A stretch of 35,936 bases of DNA from Pseudomonadaceae bacterium (lineage in GTDB: Bacteria; Pseudomonadota; Gammaproteobacteria; Pseudomonadales; Pseudomonadaceae), in the NCBI GenBank assembly GCA_007692485.1, contig REBY01000104.1, positions 1 to 35,936 of the forward strand, given 5' to 3'. The notes under the pieces were generated by a model. The model saw only the letters and a program-made list of their open reading frames with translations. It was not told where the DNA came from and made no database searches. This document shows, one piece after another, positions 25,111-32,937 of this stretch. The position numbers were made by a program, and so were the translations under genes. Each line of letters starts with the position of its first letter. Position 1 is the stretch's first letter.

Positions 25111-26091
25111 TTAAACAGTAGCATCCTGCTGTTGCGCGCGCCGCCGATTACGGTCCTCGCGCGGGGTAATACCAAAGAAATTGCGGTACGCACTGGAAAA
25201 GTGCGGGCCCGAAGAAAATCCACAGGACAAGCCAATCTGAATGATTGACTTGCTGGTCTGCAGTAACATTTGCCGTGCCCGGTTAAGGCGCATCTCCAGA
25301 TAATACTGTGATGGCACGCTATCCAGATACTGGCGGAAGATACGTTCCAACTGCCGCCGCGACACACAGACATGATTGGCGATCTCGTCAGTGGTCAGCG
25401 GTTCTTCAATGTTGGCTTCCATCAAAATGACCGCCTGGGTCAGCTTCGGATGGCTACTGCCCAGCCGGTTGCGCAACGGCACTCGCTGTTTTTCGGTAGC
25501 ATCACGCGTGCGCTCCAGGGTCAAATCCTCGGCGACCAACGCAGCCAGATCCTGCCCCTGCTGTTCCACCAGATGGTTGAGAAACAGATCAACAGTGGCC
25601 TGCAAGCCACTACTGGTTACCCGTTTACGATCCTCAACAAATAACTGGCTGGTGGCCTCCACCGCCGGAAAGCGTTCACGAAACTCATCCAGCATGCGCC
25701 AATGCACGGCGCAGCGGCAGCCATCAAGCAGGCCGGTCATGGCCAGTGGAAATACGCCTGCTTCGATTGCGCCTAGCTCAACACCATCATGCAACCATTG
25801 ACGTAACAGAGGTGCCAGCCACACCGGTACCTGAGCAGGCAACTGATCAGTGTCTGCCACCAGCCACAGCGACGACAGCTCCTGCCTTAGCTCACGCAGG
25901 GGGTTGGCTGGCCACTGCAGGCCTTCCGGGGTCACTATGGGGTGTTCATCCAGAGTCAGGCAAGTGACTTGATAGCATTCGCGCTCAGCCAGGCGATTGG
26001 CCGAACGTAACACGGCCAGCGCGGGCATCAGCACGACAGGAGAGGCCCCCGGCCAGAGCAAGAATCCAACGTGCCGCAGCTCAGACGCCAT
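25111..26091 (-). CDS. argR: Arginine-responsive AraC-family regulator ArgR
   Basis: Pseudomonas ArgR is an AraC/XylS activator of arginine catabolic genes, unrelated to E. coli ArgR. From the ATG at 26091 (AAAGG about nine bases upstream; the track uses a GTG three codons earlier) it has 326 residues. The N-terminal domain is DJ-1/glutamine-amidotransferase-like ('LGAIEAGVFPLAMTGLLDGC', about 110-130). The C-terminal double helix-turn-helix includes 'LTTDEIANHVCVSRRQLERI' and 'LSCGFSSGPHFSSAYRNFFG'. It is directly followed by aruCFG, its expected target, and may be in the same transcript. Confidence 0.92.
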   Translation of the reverse strand: MASELRHVGFLLWPGASPVVLMPALAVLRSANRLAERECYQVTCLTLDEHPIVTPEGLQWPANPLRELRQELSSLWLVADTDQLPAQVPVWLAPLLRQWLHDGVELGAIEAGVFPLAMTGLLDGCRCAVHWRMLDEFRERFPAVEATSQLFVEDRKRVTSSGLQATVDLFLNHLVEQQGQDLAALVAEDLTLERTRDATEKQRVPLRNRLGSSHPKLTQAVILMEANIEEPLTTDEIANHVCVSRRQLERIFRQYLDSVPSQYYLEMRLNRARQMLLQTSKSIIQIGLSCGFSSGPHFSSAYRNFFGITPREDRNRRRAQQQDATV

Positions 26092-26207
26092 GCACCGCAC
26101 CTTTACATGCTTCCGCCCAGCCTGTCATGCCAACGCCCAACCCGATTTATCATCAAGTCGAACATTGTGCCACAAGGATGGCTTGGCAAAACAGCGCAAT
26201 TACGCCC

Positions 26208-27023
26208 TCAGGCGCGGCTCAGCCCGAGTTTCTTCTCAGCCAGGCGGGTCATTTCAGAATAAATGGCTTCCGGTTGTGACTGCTTCATAGCCCAGGCTTC
26301 ACGACCTTTTTCATGCGGCAGAATCATGAACTGCCCGGCAGCAGACTCGCGCACAATAGTAGCCGCCACGTCAGCCGCGCTGATGGGTGAGTTTTCCAGC
26401 AACTTGGCAATATCAGACTTGTCCTGCGAGCTTGGGCCACGGTAGGAATCGAGCAGGTTGGTCTGAAAAAAGGAGGGGCAAACCACACTGACTCCGACCC
26501 CGATCGGCTTCAATTCACACAATAGGGATTCAGACAGGGCAACTACGCCCGCCTTGGCCACATTGTAATTACTCATGCCCGGGGCCTGCATCAGCGCAGC
26601 CATCGAGGCAATATTGATCACATGGCCGCTTTTCTGCTCCTGCAACATCGGTATAAAGGCTTTGCATCCTTTAACCACGCCCATCAGGTTAATGCTGATC
26701 TGCCAGTCCCAGTCTTCCAGTGACAAGTCGCAGAACATGCCCCCGGACGCCACACCCGCATTATTGATCAACACATCAAGGCCACCAAACTGCTCTTCGC
26801 AGGCTTGCGCCAATGCCGCCAACTGACAGTAGTCACGCACATCGCAGCGCTGGACAAAACCTTCAGCACCCTTGGCGCGGATCAGCGCCAGCGTCTCTCT
26901 GGCACCTTCCTCGTTGATATCAGCCAAGGCCAGCTGGGCACCTGGCTGGGCGTAACACAACGCCAGCTCACGACCCAATCCACTCCCAGCACCCGTAATC
27001 ACCACCCGTTGAGCTTGCTGCAT
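26208..27023 (-). CDS. Short-chain dehydrogenase/reductase (SDR)
   Basis: This is a classical SDR using NAD(P)H on an unknown substrate. The track ORF is 346 codons, but the domain starts at the ATG at 27023 (AGGGG upstream), giving 271 residues. The cofactor motif is 'GAGSGLG' (11-17), followed by 'DVLINNAG' (83-90) and the catalytic Ser140, Tyr153 and Lys157 ('YNVAK') with the classical spacing. Asp35 in 'LALADINEE' suggests a preference for NAD(H). The C-terminal tail 'FMILPHEKGREAWAMKQSQP' is seen in a group of pseudomonad SDRs of unassigned function. It is a single-gene unit with an inverted repeat in its leader. Confidence 0.88.
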   Translation of the reverse strand: MQQAQRVVITGAGSGLGRELALCYAQPGAQLALADINEEGARETLALIRAKGAEGFVQRCDVRDYCQLAALAQACEEQFGGLDVLINNAGVASGGMFCDLSLEDWDWQISINLMGVVKGCKAFIPMLQEQKSGHVINIASMAALMQAPGMSNYNVAKAGVVALSESLLCELKPIGVGVSVVCPSFFQTNLLDSYRGPSSQDKSDIAKLLENSPISAADVAATIVRESAAGQFMILPHEKGREAWAMKQSQPEAIYSEMTRLAEKKLGLSRA

Positions 27024-27050
27024 TGCTACCCCTGCCTGCTTTATCTGGTT

Positions 27051-27085
27051 AATTGATACGTTTTGTTTTTGTGTCTCTATCAATT
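27051..27085. repeat. Inverted repeat in the SDR gene leader
   Basis: AATTGATA (27051-27058) and TATCAATT (27078-27085) are perfect 8-base inverted repeats 19 bases apart, extending to 9 of 10. They lie 28-62 bases upstream of the SDR start in an AT-rich stretch. Half-sites about 2.5 helical turns apart (27 bases centre to centre) could be an operator. No regulator is adjacent. Confidence 0.45.
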
Positions 27086-27162
27086 GACAATCAAAGTCTA
27101 GCGGCTGAATAACGCCCTGCGCAGCAAATCTGGACGTTATAAGTCTGGCGAATACGCTGCAC

Positions 27163-27786
27163 TCACGGCTTATCAGGGTTGCCGGTTTCGCGGGCGGCAA
27201 AGTGCGCCTGGTAGGTCTGCTCGCCCATAGCGCGAATCTGCCCCTCAATCAATCGCTCAAAGGGGCGCAGCAAGGGCGTGAAGTCACGACCCGGCTCGAG
27301 AAGCCCTAGGGCAACAACCCCGGCTTCAAGCGTCGATAAAGCGCCAGGACCGGGTGCCTTGCGCAGGCGGTACCGGCTTTGTTGGCCGGCTGGCAAGGCT
27401 ACCTGAGGCAACTGCTGCAAGGCCGGGTTGAGGTAATAGAGTTTGCGTGCTTTGCGCCAGGTGCCATCAAGCAACACCAGCCGGCGCGGGCGAGTGTCAT
27501 TGCCCACTTGCAACTCACCCGCATCCGGGCCAGGGAAGAGTAATTCGGTTCGGTAATCTGGATCTAACAGCCAACTGTCCCAGTCCGCCGGCAACTGCTC
27601 GCTTACCAGCAGGGTCGCCGTGTCCAAGCCCAAACAGAGCAAGCGCGCCGTATTCAAGGCATGGCCCTGTTCACTCGGATGCTGCACGACCAACAATTCG
27701 ATAGTCGCGGCCAGCGATGGAATTTCGCCGCACAAACAGTGACCCTGCGGGCGCTTGCAGCGAGGACAACGCGATCTTTTGCTCAT
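27163..27786 (-). CDS. DTW-domain tRNA-uridine aminocarboxypropyltransferase (TapT-like)
   Basis: DTW-domain enzymes transfer the 3-amino-3-carboxypropyl group of SAM to uridine in tRNA; E. coli TapT makes acp3U47. The 207-residue protein has an N-terminal zinc-type cluster 'CPRCKRPQGHCLC' (7-19), then 'VQHPSEQGHALNTARLL' (about 34-50). The family motif is 'LLDGTWRKARKL' (about 105-116, D-x-T-W), and 'GALSTLEAGVVALGLLE' comes later. These are the family's defining motifs in order and its usual length. The ATG starts MSKRSRCPRC. It is downstream of the ccoM-like gene but separated from it by a terminator. Confidence 0.9.
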   Translation of the reverse strand: MSKRSRCPRCKRPQGHCLCGEIPSLAATIELLVVQHPSEQGHALNTARLLCLGLDTATLLVSEQLPADWDSWLLDPDYRTELLFPGPDAGELQVGNDTRPRRLVLLDGTWRKARKLYYLNPALQQLPQVALPAGQQSRYRLRKAPGPGALSTLEAGVVALGLLEPGRDFTPLLRPFERLIEGQIRAMGEQTYQAHFAARETGNPDKP

Positions 27787-27824
27787 ACCGATATGCTAAT
27801 CGATAGGCCGCTGGCGGTCATGAA

Positions 27825-27857
27825 CAAAAAAAGCGGTTCACCCAGTCGGGGAACCGC
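27825..27857 (-). terminator. Rho-independent terminator of the ccoM-like gene
   Basis: On the minus strand GCGGTTC-CCC-GACT-GGG-T-GAACCGC folds into a 10-pair stem with one bulge, then TTTTTTT. It lies about 37 bases after the microgene stop and ends its transcript before the DTW gene. Confidence 0.9.
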
Positions 27858-27893
27858 CAAAGGCCTTGCGAGCCATGCCTGGGAGAAAATCAA

Positions 27894-28016
27894 TCAGCCT
27901 TTTTTCTTGTCCGCTTTATGGCTGTCATTCCAAATGAAGTAGCCGACGCCGCCCAGAAAGGCGACCATCAGGCCTACAGTGAGAATGCCGGCAACGACGA
28001 CTGTGTCCATGTACAT
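27894..28016 (-). CDS. ccoM: 40-residue single-span membrane protein, probable cbb3 oxidase subunit CcoM
   Basis: This microgene is too short for the ORF track. From the ATG at 28016, with GAGGAG eight bases upstream, it reads MYMDTVVVAGILTVGLMVAF, then LGGVGYFIWNDSHKADKKKG and a stop. There is one transmembrane helix (about 5-29) and a lysine-rich cytoplasmic tail. The pattern V-V-x-A-G-x-x-T-V-G-L-M-V-A-F-x-x-G-x-G-Y-F-I-W-x-D-x-H-K resembles CcoM, the small subunit described in the P. stutzeri cbb3 cytochrome oxidase. Support comes from context: a class II ANR promoter just upstream and its own terminator. The CcoM name rests on remembered family resemblance and is not confirmed. That the gene is real is much surer. 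Confidence 0.68.
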   Translation of the reverse strand: MYMDTVVVAGILTVGLMVAFLGGVGYFIWNDSHKADKKKG

Positions 28017-28052
28017 GATGATGACTCCTCTGGGTCAGTAAGCAATGACTAC

Positions 28053-28094
28053 AGAGTACCCACAGTCGACGGCGGGTTTATTGACAATAATCAA
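28053..28094 (-). promoter_or_regulatory. ANR/FNR-dependent promoter of the ccoM-like gene
   Basis: The minus strand has TTGATTATTGTCAA (28081-28094), an exact match to the ANR box TTGAT-N4-GTCAA. It is followed by 22 bases and the -10 TACTCT (28053-28058). This places the box at about -41.5, the geometry of a class II FNR-type promoter. The predicted start is near 28046, 30 bases before the gene. Confidence 0.85.
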
Positions 28095-28106
28095 TAGAGT
28101 GAAGGG

Positions 28107-28301
28107 TTACTTCTTTTTTCGCGGGGATTTGCTTTTCTTGCTCTTTTTCTTGCCCGCTGCTGGTTTTCGCCCAGGCAACGGCAATGCCTGCTCGAATGCC
28201 TGACGCATCCGCTGCAAGCGGGCTTCGTTCAGGTCATGCTGGCGTTGCTGGCGGGCCAGATCAAGGTCAACCAGATTGTCAGGGGCTTTATCATCGCTCA
28301 T
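28107..28301 (-). CDS. Hypothetical protein, 64 residues, lysine-rich tail
   Basis: I do not recognise a function. The sequence begins MSDDKAPDNLVDLDLARQQR, has an amphipathic helix 'LNEARLQRMRQAFEQALPLP' (about 24-43) and ends in a very basic tail 'AAGKKKSKKSKSPRKKK'. Such a tail suggests nucleic-acid or membrane-surface binding, but this is only inference. The ribosome site is poor. It starts 12 bases after the 93-residue gene, so the two are probably co-translated. No membrane segment or cysteine is present. Confidence 0.7.
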   Translation of the reverse strand: MSDDKAPDNLVDLDLARQQRQHDLNEARLQRMRQAFEQALPLPGRKPAAGKKKSKKSKSPRKKK

Positions 28302-28313
28302 GGCGAAAGAATA

Positions 28314-28595
28314 TCAGACTTGGATATCGACCAGCAGCCCCTTCTCTGGCAACTCATGCCCGGAAGGCTCTTCGGTTGCCGTCGACTCGACAGCGGAGTT
28401 TTCCGGCAACGCCGCTGGCATTGAACGCCGCTTGCCGCGGCGCTCGGGAAAGTGACCTTGATCTCGCTGGCGCCGATCACGCGACTCTGTCACCAGGTCG
28501 TGCAAAAACTCGGCTTCCGCCAATGGCTTCACCGCTTTATTGATGGTGACTCTGTCGTTGACTGCCCCCGCCGGGGGCAAACCTGGAATCAGCAT
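28314..28595 (-). CDS. Hypothetical protein, 93 residues
   Basis: I do not recognise a function. An excellent ribosome site (GAGGGGG five bases before the ATG) and a TATAAT upstream support it as a real gene. It begins MLIPGLPPAGAVNDRVTINK and contains 'KPLAEAEFLHDLVTESRDRR', followed by a charged, low-complexity half rich in Arg, Glu and Pro. It is probably largely disordered, without signal peptide or membrane helix. It lies first in a two-gene unit with the 64-residue lysine-rich protein and is divergent from rapA. Confidence 0.75.
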   Translation of the reverse strand: MLIPGLPPAGAVNDRVTINKAVKPLAEAEFLHDLVTESRDRRQRDQGHFPERRGKRRSMPAALPENSAVESTATEEPSGHELPEKGLLVDIQV

Positions 28596-28634
28596 GCTTA
28601 CCCCCTCTTCGCTGCCGCGCTGGTTTGTTCCTCT

Positions 28635-28663
28635 ATTATATCGACCGTGAAACCACTAACTAG
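28635..28663 (-). promoter_or_regulatory. Candidate promoter of the 93-residue hypothetical gene
   Basis: A perfect -10 TATAAT lies on the minus strand at 28635-28640, about 40 bases before the start codon. The -35 region (CTAGTT at 17-base spacing) is poor. The rest of the 283-base gap to rapA (28596-28878) holds no gene I can support. Confidence 0.45.
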
Positions 28664-28878
28664 ATCCCAAAAAGTGTGAATTCGGTCACAAAACAGACAA
28701 ATAACGCGTCTTTTTGGCAACCTGGCATGCCAAAACCTAAATGACACGCAACCTTTGCCTCGCTTGACCGATCATTCAGTGCCGACCATCTGACGCACAT
28801 CGACTAGATGACAAAGCGGTTTTGGCAACACCAGTGATCAGTTACCATATGCGCCTTTTCACGCAGTAGGAGCATGGC

Positions 28879-31719
28879 ATGTCGGTATTCACCCCTGGGC
28901 AACGCTGGGTCAGTGATGGAGAAGCAGAGCTCGGGCTGGGGACAGTCTTGTCGCTGGATGACCGAGCAGTGATCCTGCTCTTCCCCGCCAGCGGTGAAAC
29001 CCGCCATTACGCTCTGCGCAATGCGCCACTGACCCGGGTGCGCTTTACCCCGGGTGACAGCATCAGCCACCATGAAGGCTGGCAGCTCACCGTCAGTGAC
29101 GTAAGTGAAGTGGACGGCCTGCTGGTTTATCAGGGCTTGCGTGAAGATGGCAGCCCGGCTGAATTTGCCGAAACCATGCTGGACAACTTTATTCGCTTTC
29201 GTCTGGCCAGCGACCGCCTGTTCGCCAGCCAGACCGATCCGCTACCCTGGTTCAGCCTGCGCCATGAAACCCTGCGCCACCATTGCCGCAACCAGCGCTC
29301 ATCTCTGCTGGGGCTCGCCGGTGTTCGCACCCAGCCGATCGGCCACCAATTACATATCGCCCGCGAAGTGGCGGATCGCATTGCCCCGCGTGTACTGCTG
29401 GCTGACGAAGTTGGCCTGGGCAAAACCATCGAAGCGGGCCTGATTATTCACCGCCAACTGCAGATGGGCCGTGCCCGCCGGGTGCTTATTGTGGTCCCGG
29501 AAAACCTGCAGCATCAGTGGTTGGTAGAAATGCGCCGGCGCTTCAACCTGCGCTTTGCTCTGTTCAATAGCGACCGCCTGCTCGGCGCTGAAGACAACCC
29601 CTTTGAGGAAGAACAACTGGTGCTGATTGCGCTGGAAAGTCTGCTCGAAGACCCACGTACCGCTGAGTGGGCCGCAGCCTGCGGCTGGGACTTGCTGGTC
29701 GTTGATGAAGCGCACCATCTGGTCTGGCATCCGGATGGCGCCAGTACCGCATACACGCTGATAGAGCAACTGGCGCAACAGATTGCCGGCGTGCTGCTCT
29801 TGACCGCCACCCCCGAACAGCTCGGCCAAGCCAGCCACTTTGCTCGCCTGCGCCTACTCGACCCAGCCCGTTTCCATGACTTTGCTGCCTTTGTTCAGGA
29901 AACCGCCGACTATCAACCGATTGCCGCGGCGGTGCAGCGTATGCTCGATAGCGAGCCGCTAAGCAGTACTGATCAGACCCAGCTCAGTAGCTGGCTGCAG
30001 CATGATATTACACCGTTGCTGCAAGCTCTGGAGGATGTCGACCCGGTAATCGCAACGGCTGCGCGTGAACGCCTGTTGCGCCAATTACTCGACCGCCACG
30101 GTACCGGCCGAGTGCTTTATCGCAATACCCGGCAAGCCATCAGCGGCTTCCCCGGACGTGAATTGCACCCCTATCCACTGCCTTGCCCGGACATCTATAA
30201 CGACCTTGACGGCCAGGCAGCCCTTTATCCGGAAGTCGAATGGCAGGCCGGGCATGGCAGCAGCGACCCCTGGTGGCAGCAAGATCCGCGAGTTGACTGG
30301 CTGATCGACACCTTGAAAATGCTCAAACGCAACAAGGTACTGGTCATCTGCGCCCATGCGGAAACCGCACTGGACCTGGAAGATGCATTGCGCGTGCGTA
30401 CCGGGCTGCAAGCGGCCACCTTCCATGAGGGCATGAGTATTATCGAGCGTGACCGCGCGGCAGCCTTTTTTGCTGACGAGGAGTTCGGCGCCCAGGTACT
30501 GATCTGCTCCGAAATCGGCAGCGAAGGGCGCAACTTCCAGTTCGCCCACCATCTGATCATGTTTGACCTGCCCAGCCACCCTGACCTCCTGGAACAGCGT
30601 ATCGGCCGCCTCGATCGTATTGGCCAGCAAGCAACCATCCAGCTGCACATTCCCTATCTGGAAGATACCGCGCAGGAGCGTCTGTTTGCCTGGTACCACG
30701 AAGCCTTGAACGCCTTCCTTAGTACCTGCCCAACCGGCAACAATCTGCAGCATGAATTTGGCGCAGAACTCTTGTTGCAACTGGACCACCCAGACCATAT
30801 CGCCTGGGAGCAGTTGCTGGACACCGCTGCACAGCGCCGCCTGGCACTGGAAGCCGACCTAAACCAGGGCCGTGATCGCTTGCTGGAACTGCACTCACGC
30901 GGCCATGGTGATGCCGATCAGATGCTCGCCAGCATTGAGCGCCAGGATCATGATCCGCAGTTGCCGATTTTCATGGAACGCCTCTACGACGTATTTGGCA
31001 TCGATAGCGAAGACCACTCCGATAACGCCCTGATTCTGCGCCCCAGCGAACGCATGCTGGATGCCAGCTTCCCGCTCGGTGACGACGAAGCCACGACCAT
31101 TACCTATGACCGTGACACAGCCTTGAGCCGTGAAGATATGCAGTTCATCACTTGGGAGCATCCCATGGTGCAAGGCGGCATGGACTTGGTGTTGGCCGGC
31201 AGCATGGGTAACAGCGCCGTTGCCTTGCTCAAGAACAAAGCCCTCAAGCCCGGCACCCTTCTTCTGGAATGCCTGTTCGTCAGCGAAGCCATTGCCCCGC
31301 GTGAACTGCAACTGCAACGTTACCTGCCACCCACACCAGTACGTTGCCTGTTGGACATCAATGGCACAGACTTGGCCGCCAAGGTCTCCTTCGATACGCT
31401 GGACAGTCAGCTCGAAGCCATGCCACGCCACCTGGCCAGCAAGGTCGCCAAAAGCCAACGCGAGAATGTGGAGAAGCTGCTCAATCGCGCCGAAACGCTG
31501 GCCGAGGTTCAGCATGACAGCCTGCGCCAGCAAGCGGTGGCCGGATTCAGCGCCGAGATGACTGAAGCCATCGAGCGACTCAGCCACTTGCAACAAGTCA
31601 ATCCTCTGGTGCGCCAGAGCGAAATTGATGCGCTACGCGAGCAGCAGGAACAAGGGCTGACTCATCTACAACAGGCCAAAGTCAGGCTGGATGCATTGCG
31701 CCTACTGGTCGTTCCCTGA
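28879..31719 (+). CDS. rapA: RNA polymerase-associated Swi2/Snf2 ATPase RapA (HepA)
   Basis: RapA binds core RNA polymerase and uses ATP to help recycle it after transcription. The 946-residue protein has the N-terminal Tudor-like pair (about 1-110, '[20 protein letters not shown]'). The SNF2 helicase core has Walker A 'ADEVGLGKT' (175-183) and the DEAH box 'VVDEAHHL' (274-281). The second RecA domain carries '[20 protein letters not shown]' and '[13 protein letters not shown]'. The long C-terminal RapA domain ends at 946. The length is close to the 968 of E. coli. TAGGAG lies upstream of the ATG. It is a single gene, convergent with the patatin gene. Confidence 0.97.
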   Translation: MSVFTPGQRWVSDGEAELGLGTVLSLDDRAVILLFPASGETRHYALRNAPLTRVRFTPGDSISHHEGWQLTVSDVSEVDGLLVYQGLREDGSPAEFAETMLDNFIRFRLASDRLFASQTDPLPWFSLRHETLRHHCRNQRSSLLGLAGVRTQPIGHQLHIAREVADRIAPRVLLADEVGLGKTIEAGLIIHRQLQMGRARRVLIVVPENLQHQWLVEMRRRFNLRFALFNSDRLLGAEDNPFEEEQLVLIALESLLEDPRTAEWAAACGWDLLVVDEAHHLVWHPDGASTAYTLIEQLAQQIAGVLLLTATPEQLGQASHFARLRLLDPARFHDFAAFVQETADYQPIAAAVQRMLDSEPLSSTDQTQLSSWLQHDITPLLQALEDVDPVIATAARERLLRQLLDRHGTGRVLYRNTRQAISGFPGRELHPYPLPCPDIYNDLDGQAALYPEVEWQAGHGSSDPWWQQDPRVDWLIDTLKMLKRNKVLVICAHAETALDLEDALRVRTGLQAATFHEGMSIIERDRAAAFFADEEFGAQVLICSEIGSEGRNFQFAHHLIMFDLPSHPDLLEQRIGRLDRIGQQATIQLHIPYLEDTAQERLFAWYHEALNAFLSTCPTGNNLQHEFGAELLLQLDHPDHIAWEQLLDTAAQRRLALEADLNQGRDRLLELHSRGHGDADQMLASIERQDHDPQLPIFMERLYDVFGIDSEDHSDNALILRPSERMLDASFPLGDDEATTITYDRDTALSREDMQFITWEHPMVQGGMDLVLAGSMGNSAVALLKNKALKPGTLLLECLFVSEAIAPRELQLQRYLPPTPVRCLLDINGTDLAAKVSFDTLDSQLEAMPRHLASKVAKSQRENVEKLLNRAETLAEVQHDSLRQQAVAGFSAEMTEAIERLSHLQQVNPLVRQSEIDALREQQEQGLTHLQQAKVRLDALRLLVVP

Positions 31720-31761
31720 CCCTGTCCAGGCTAGCTAGCCATCCAGAATGGCCGGACAGGG
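31720..31761. terminator. Nested inverted repeat between convergent rapA and patatin gene
   Basis: CCCTGTCC (31720-31727) pairs with GGACAGGG (31754-31761), and between them sits the perfect 12-base palindrome GGCTAGCTAGCC (31729-31740), which contains the patatin stop codon. The structure could serve as a shared terminator for both genes, but no T tract follows. Confidence 0.4.
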
Positions 31762-32937
31762 CAAGCGCAGGAAACGCTGGATATCCTGCGTCTGAGCCAG
31801 GGCATCACGCCGGCCCAGATCAATCAGCTCCTGGCAGTATTCCGCCTCGAACAGCAGATAACTGGCCATGCTGCCGCCGGAGGCGCGGGTAATACCGCTG
31901 CCTCTGATAAAAGCACGCAAGCCGGGTGGCAATGCCTTGCGGTGTCGGGCAGCAATCACATCCAGCGGTTCGCTGGGTGAAATCACCAGCACCTCCACCG
32001 GACGCACACCATGCGAACGGCTGCGAGAACCTACCGGCATATAGGTCGCCAGGCTATTCATGCGTTCCAGCAACTCGATATCGGTTTCCAGGTTATCGAC
32101 AAAAGTACTGTTCAACAGATGTCCGCCGATTTGCGCCAGAGTCGGCGGCAAGGCCTTGCGCAAGCGCGGGCCATGCTGCCCGCCGGCCGCTCGGGCATCA
32201 TGCGCCAGGTTGTCCGACACACCGATCACCATGATCTTGCTGGCACCCAGATGCAGTGCTGGGCTGATTGGTGCCTGCTGGCGTACCGCACCATCGCCAA
32301 ACCACTCACGATTCAGTTTCACTGGGGGAAACAGCATGGGTATGGCGGCTGAGGCCATCAGGTGGTCTAGCCCCAAGGGTGCCTGCACGCCCACCCGGCG
32401 ATGCCGGTTCCACGGCGCTATGCGTTCATGGCCCTGATAAAAGCAAACAGATTCAGCCGATTGGTAACCAAAGGCGCTAACCGATACTGCTCGCAGGTGT
32501 CCGCTGCTGAGCGCCGGCTCAATTTTCGAGAAACGAATCTCCTTGTCCAGCAAGTCACGCAACGGCTGGTTGTTGAGCAAGGACGTTGGCGTCTTGCTGG
32601 CCCAACCCAGCAGGTTGGCCTTACCCCAACGCCAGGCTTGCCCTAGCAGCGAGCCCCAACCGGTGTGATACACCTGTTCGCAACGAAAGTTGCCCCACAC
32701 CCGCAGCAACTCCTCGATAGCCGCGTCATAGTCATCCGCGTGGGTCGCCAGAGCCAGCGCATTGATCGCCCCGGCTGAAGTGCCACAGACAATCGGGAAG
32801 GGCAAAGCGGCGCCTTCGGGCAACAACTCATTGACTGCTTGCAGCACGCCGACCTGATAGGCCGCGCGGGCACCACCACCCGACAGGACCAGACCCGCAC
32901 AGTCTTGCTGTTGAAACTGCTTCAGCAGCTCACTCAA
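31735..32937 (-). CDS. Patatin-like phospholipase
   Basis: Patatin-like enzymes are Ser-Asp dyad lipid acyl hydrolases. The 400-residue protein has the oxyanion loop 'LSGGGARAAYQVGVLQAV' (about 18-35) and the nucleophile Ser54 in 'CGTSAGAINAL'. The catalytic Asp215 lies in 'FGDGAVRQ' (the DGA motif). The C-terminal part (about 290-400) is family-specific. No signal peptide is seen, so it is probably cytoplasmic or at the inner membrane. The start is TTG at 32937, overlapping the TGA of the lpxL-like gene. CGGAG six to seven bases upstream supports it and no nearby ATG exists. Coupling to an acyltransferase suggests a role in lipid turnover. Confidence 0.88.
   Translation of the reverse strand: MSELLKQFQQQDCAGLVLSGGGARAAYQVGVLQAVNELLPEGAALPFPIVCGTSAGAINALALATHADDYDAAIEELLRVWGNFRCEQVYHTGWGSLLGQAWRWGKANLLGWASKTPTSLLNNQPLRDLLDKEIRFSKIEPALSSGHLRAVSVSAFGYQSAESVCFYQGHERIAPWNRHRRVGVQAPLGLDHLMASAAIPMLFPPVKLNREWFGDGAVRQQAPISPALHLGASKIMVIGVSDNLAHDARAAGGQHGPRLRKALPPTLAQIGGHLLNSTFVDNLETDIELLERMNSLATYMPVGSRSRSHGVRPVEVLVISPSEPLDVIAARHRKALPPGLRAFIRGSGITRASGGSMASYLLFEAEYCQELIDLGRRDALAQTQDIQRFLRLPCPAILDG

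Noticed and set aside
26120-26185. Sigma-54-like TGGCAC upstream of argR
   Set aside because: The -12 GC is missing at the required spacing (TGGCACAATGTTCGA), so it is not a functional -24/-12 site.
27024-27248. 75-codon N-terminal extension of the SDR ORF
   Set aside because: It overlaps the DTW gene end and an AT-rich leader, while the Rossmann fold begins right at the ATG at 27023 with a ribosome site.
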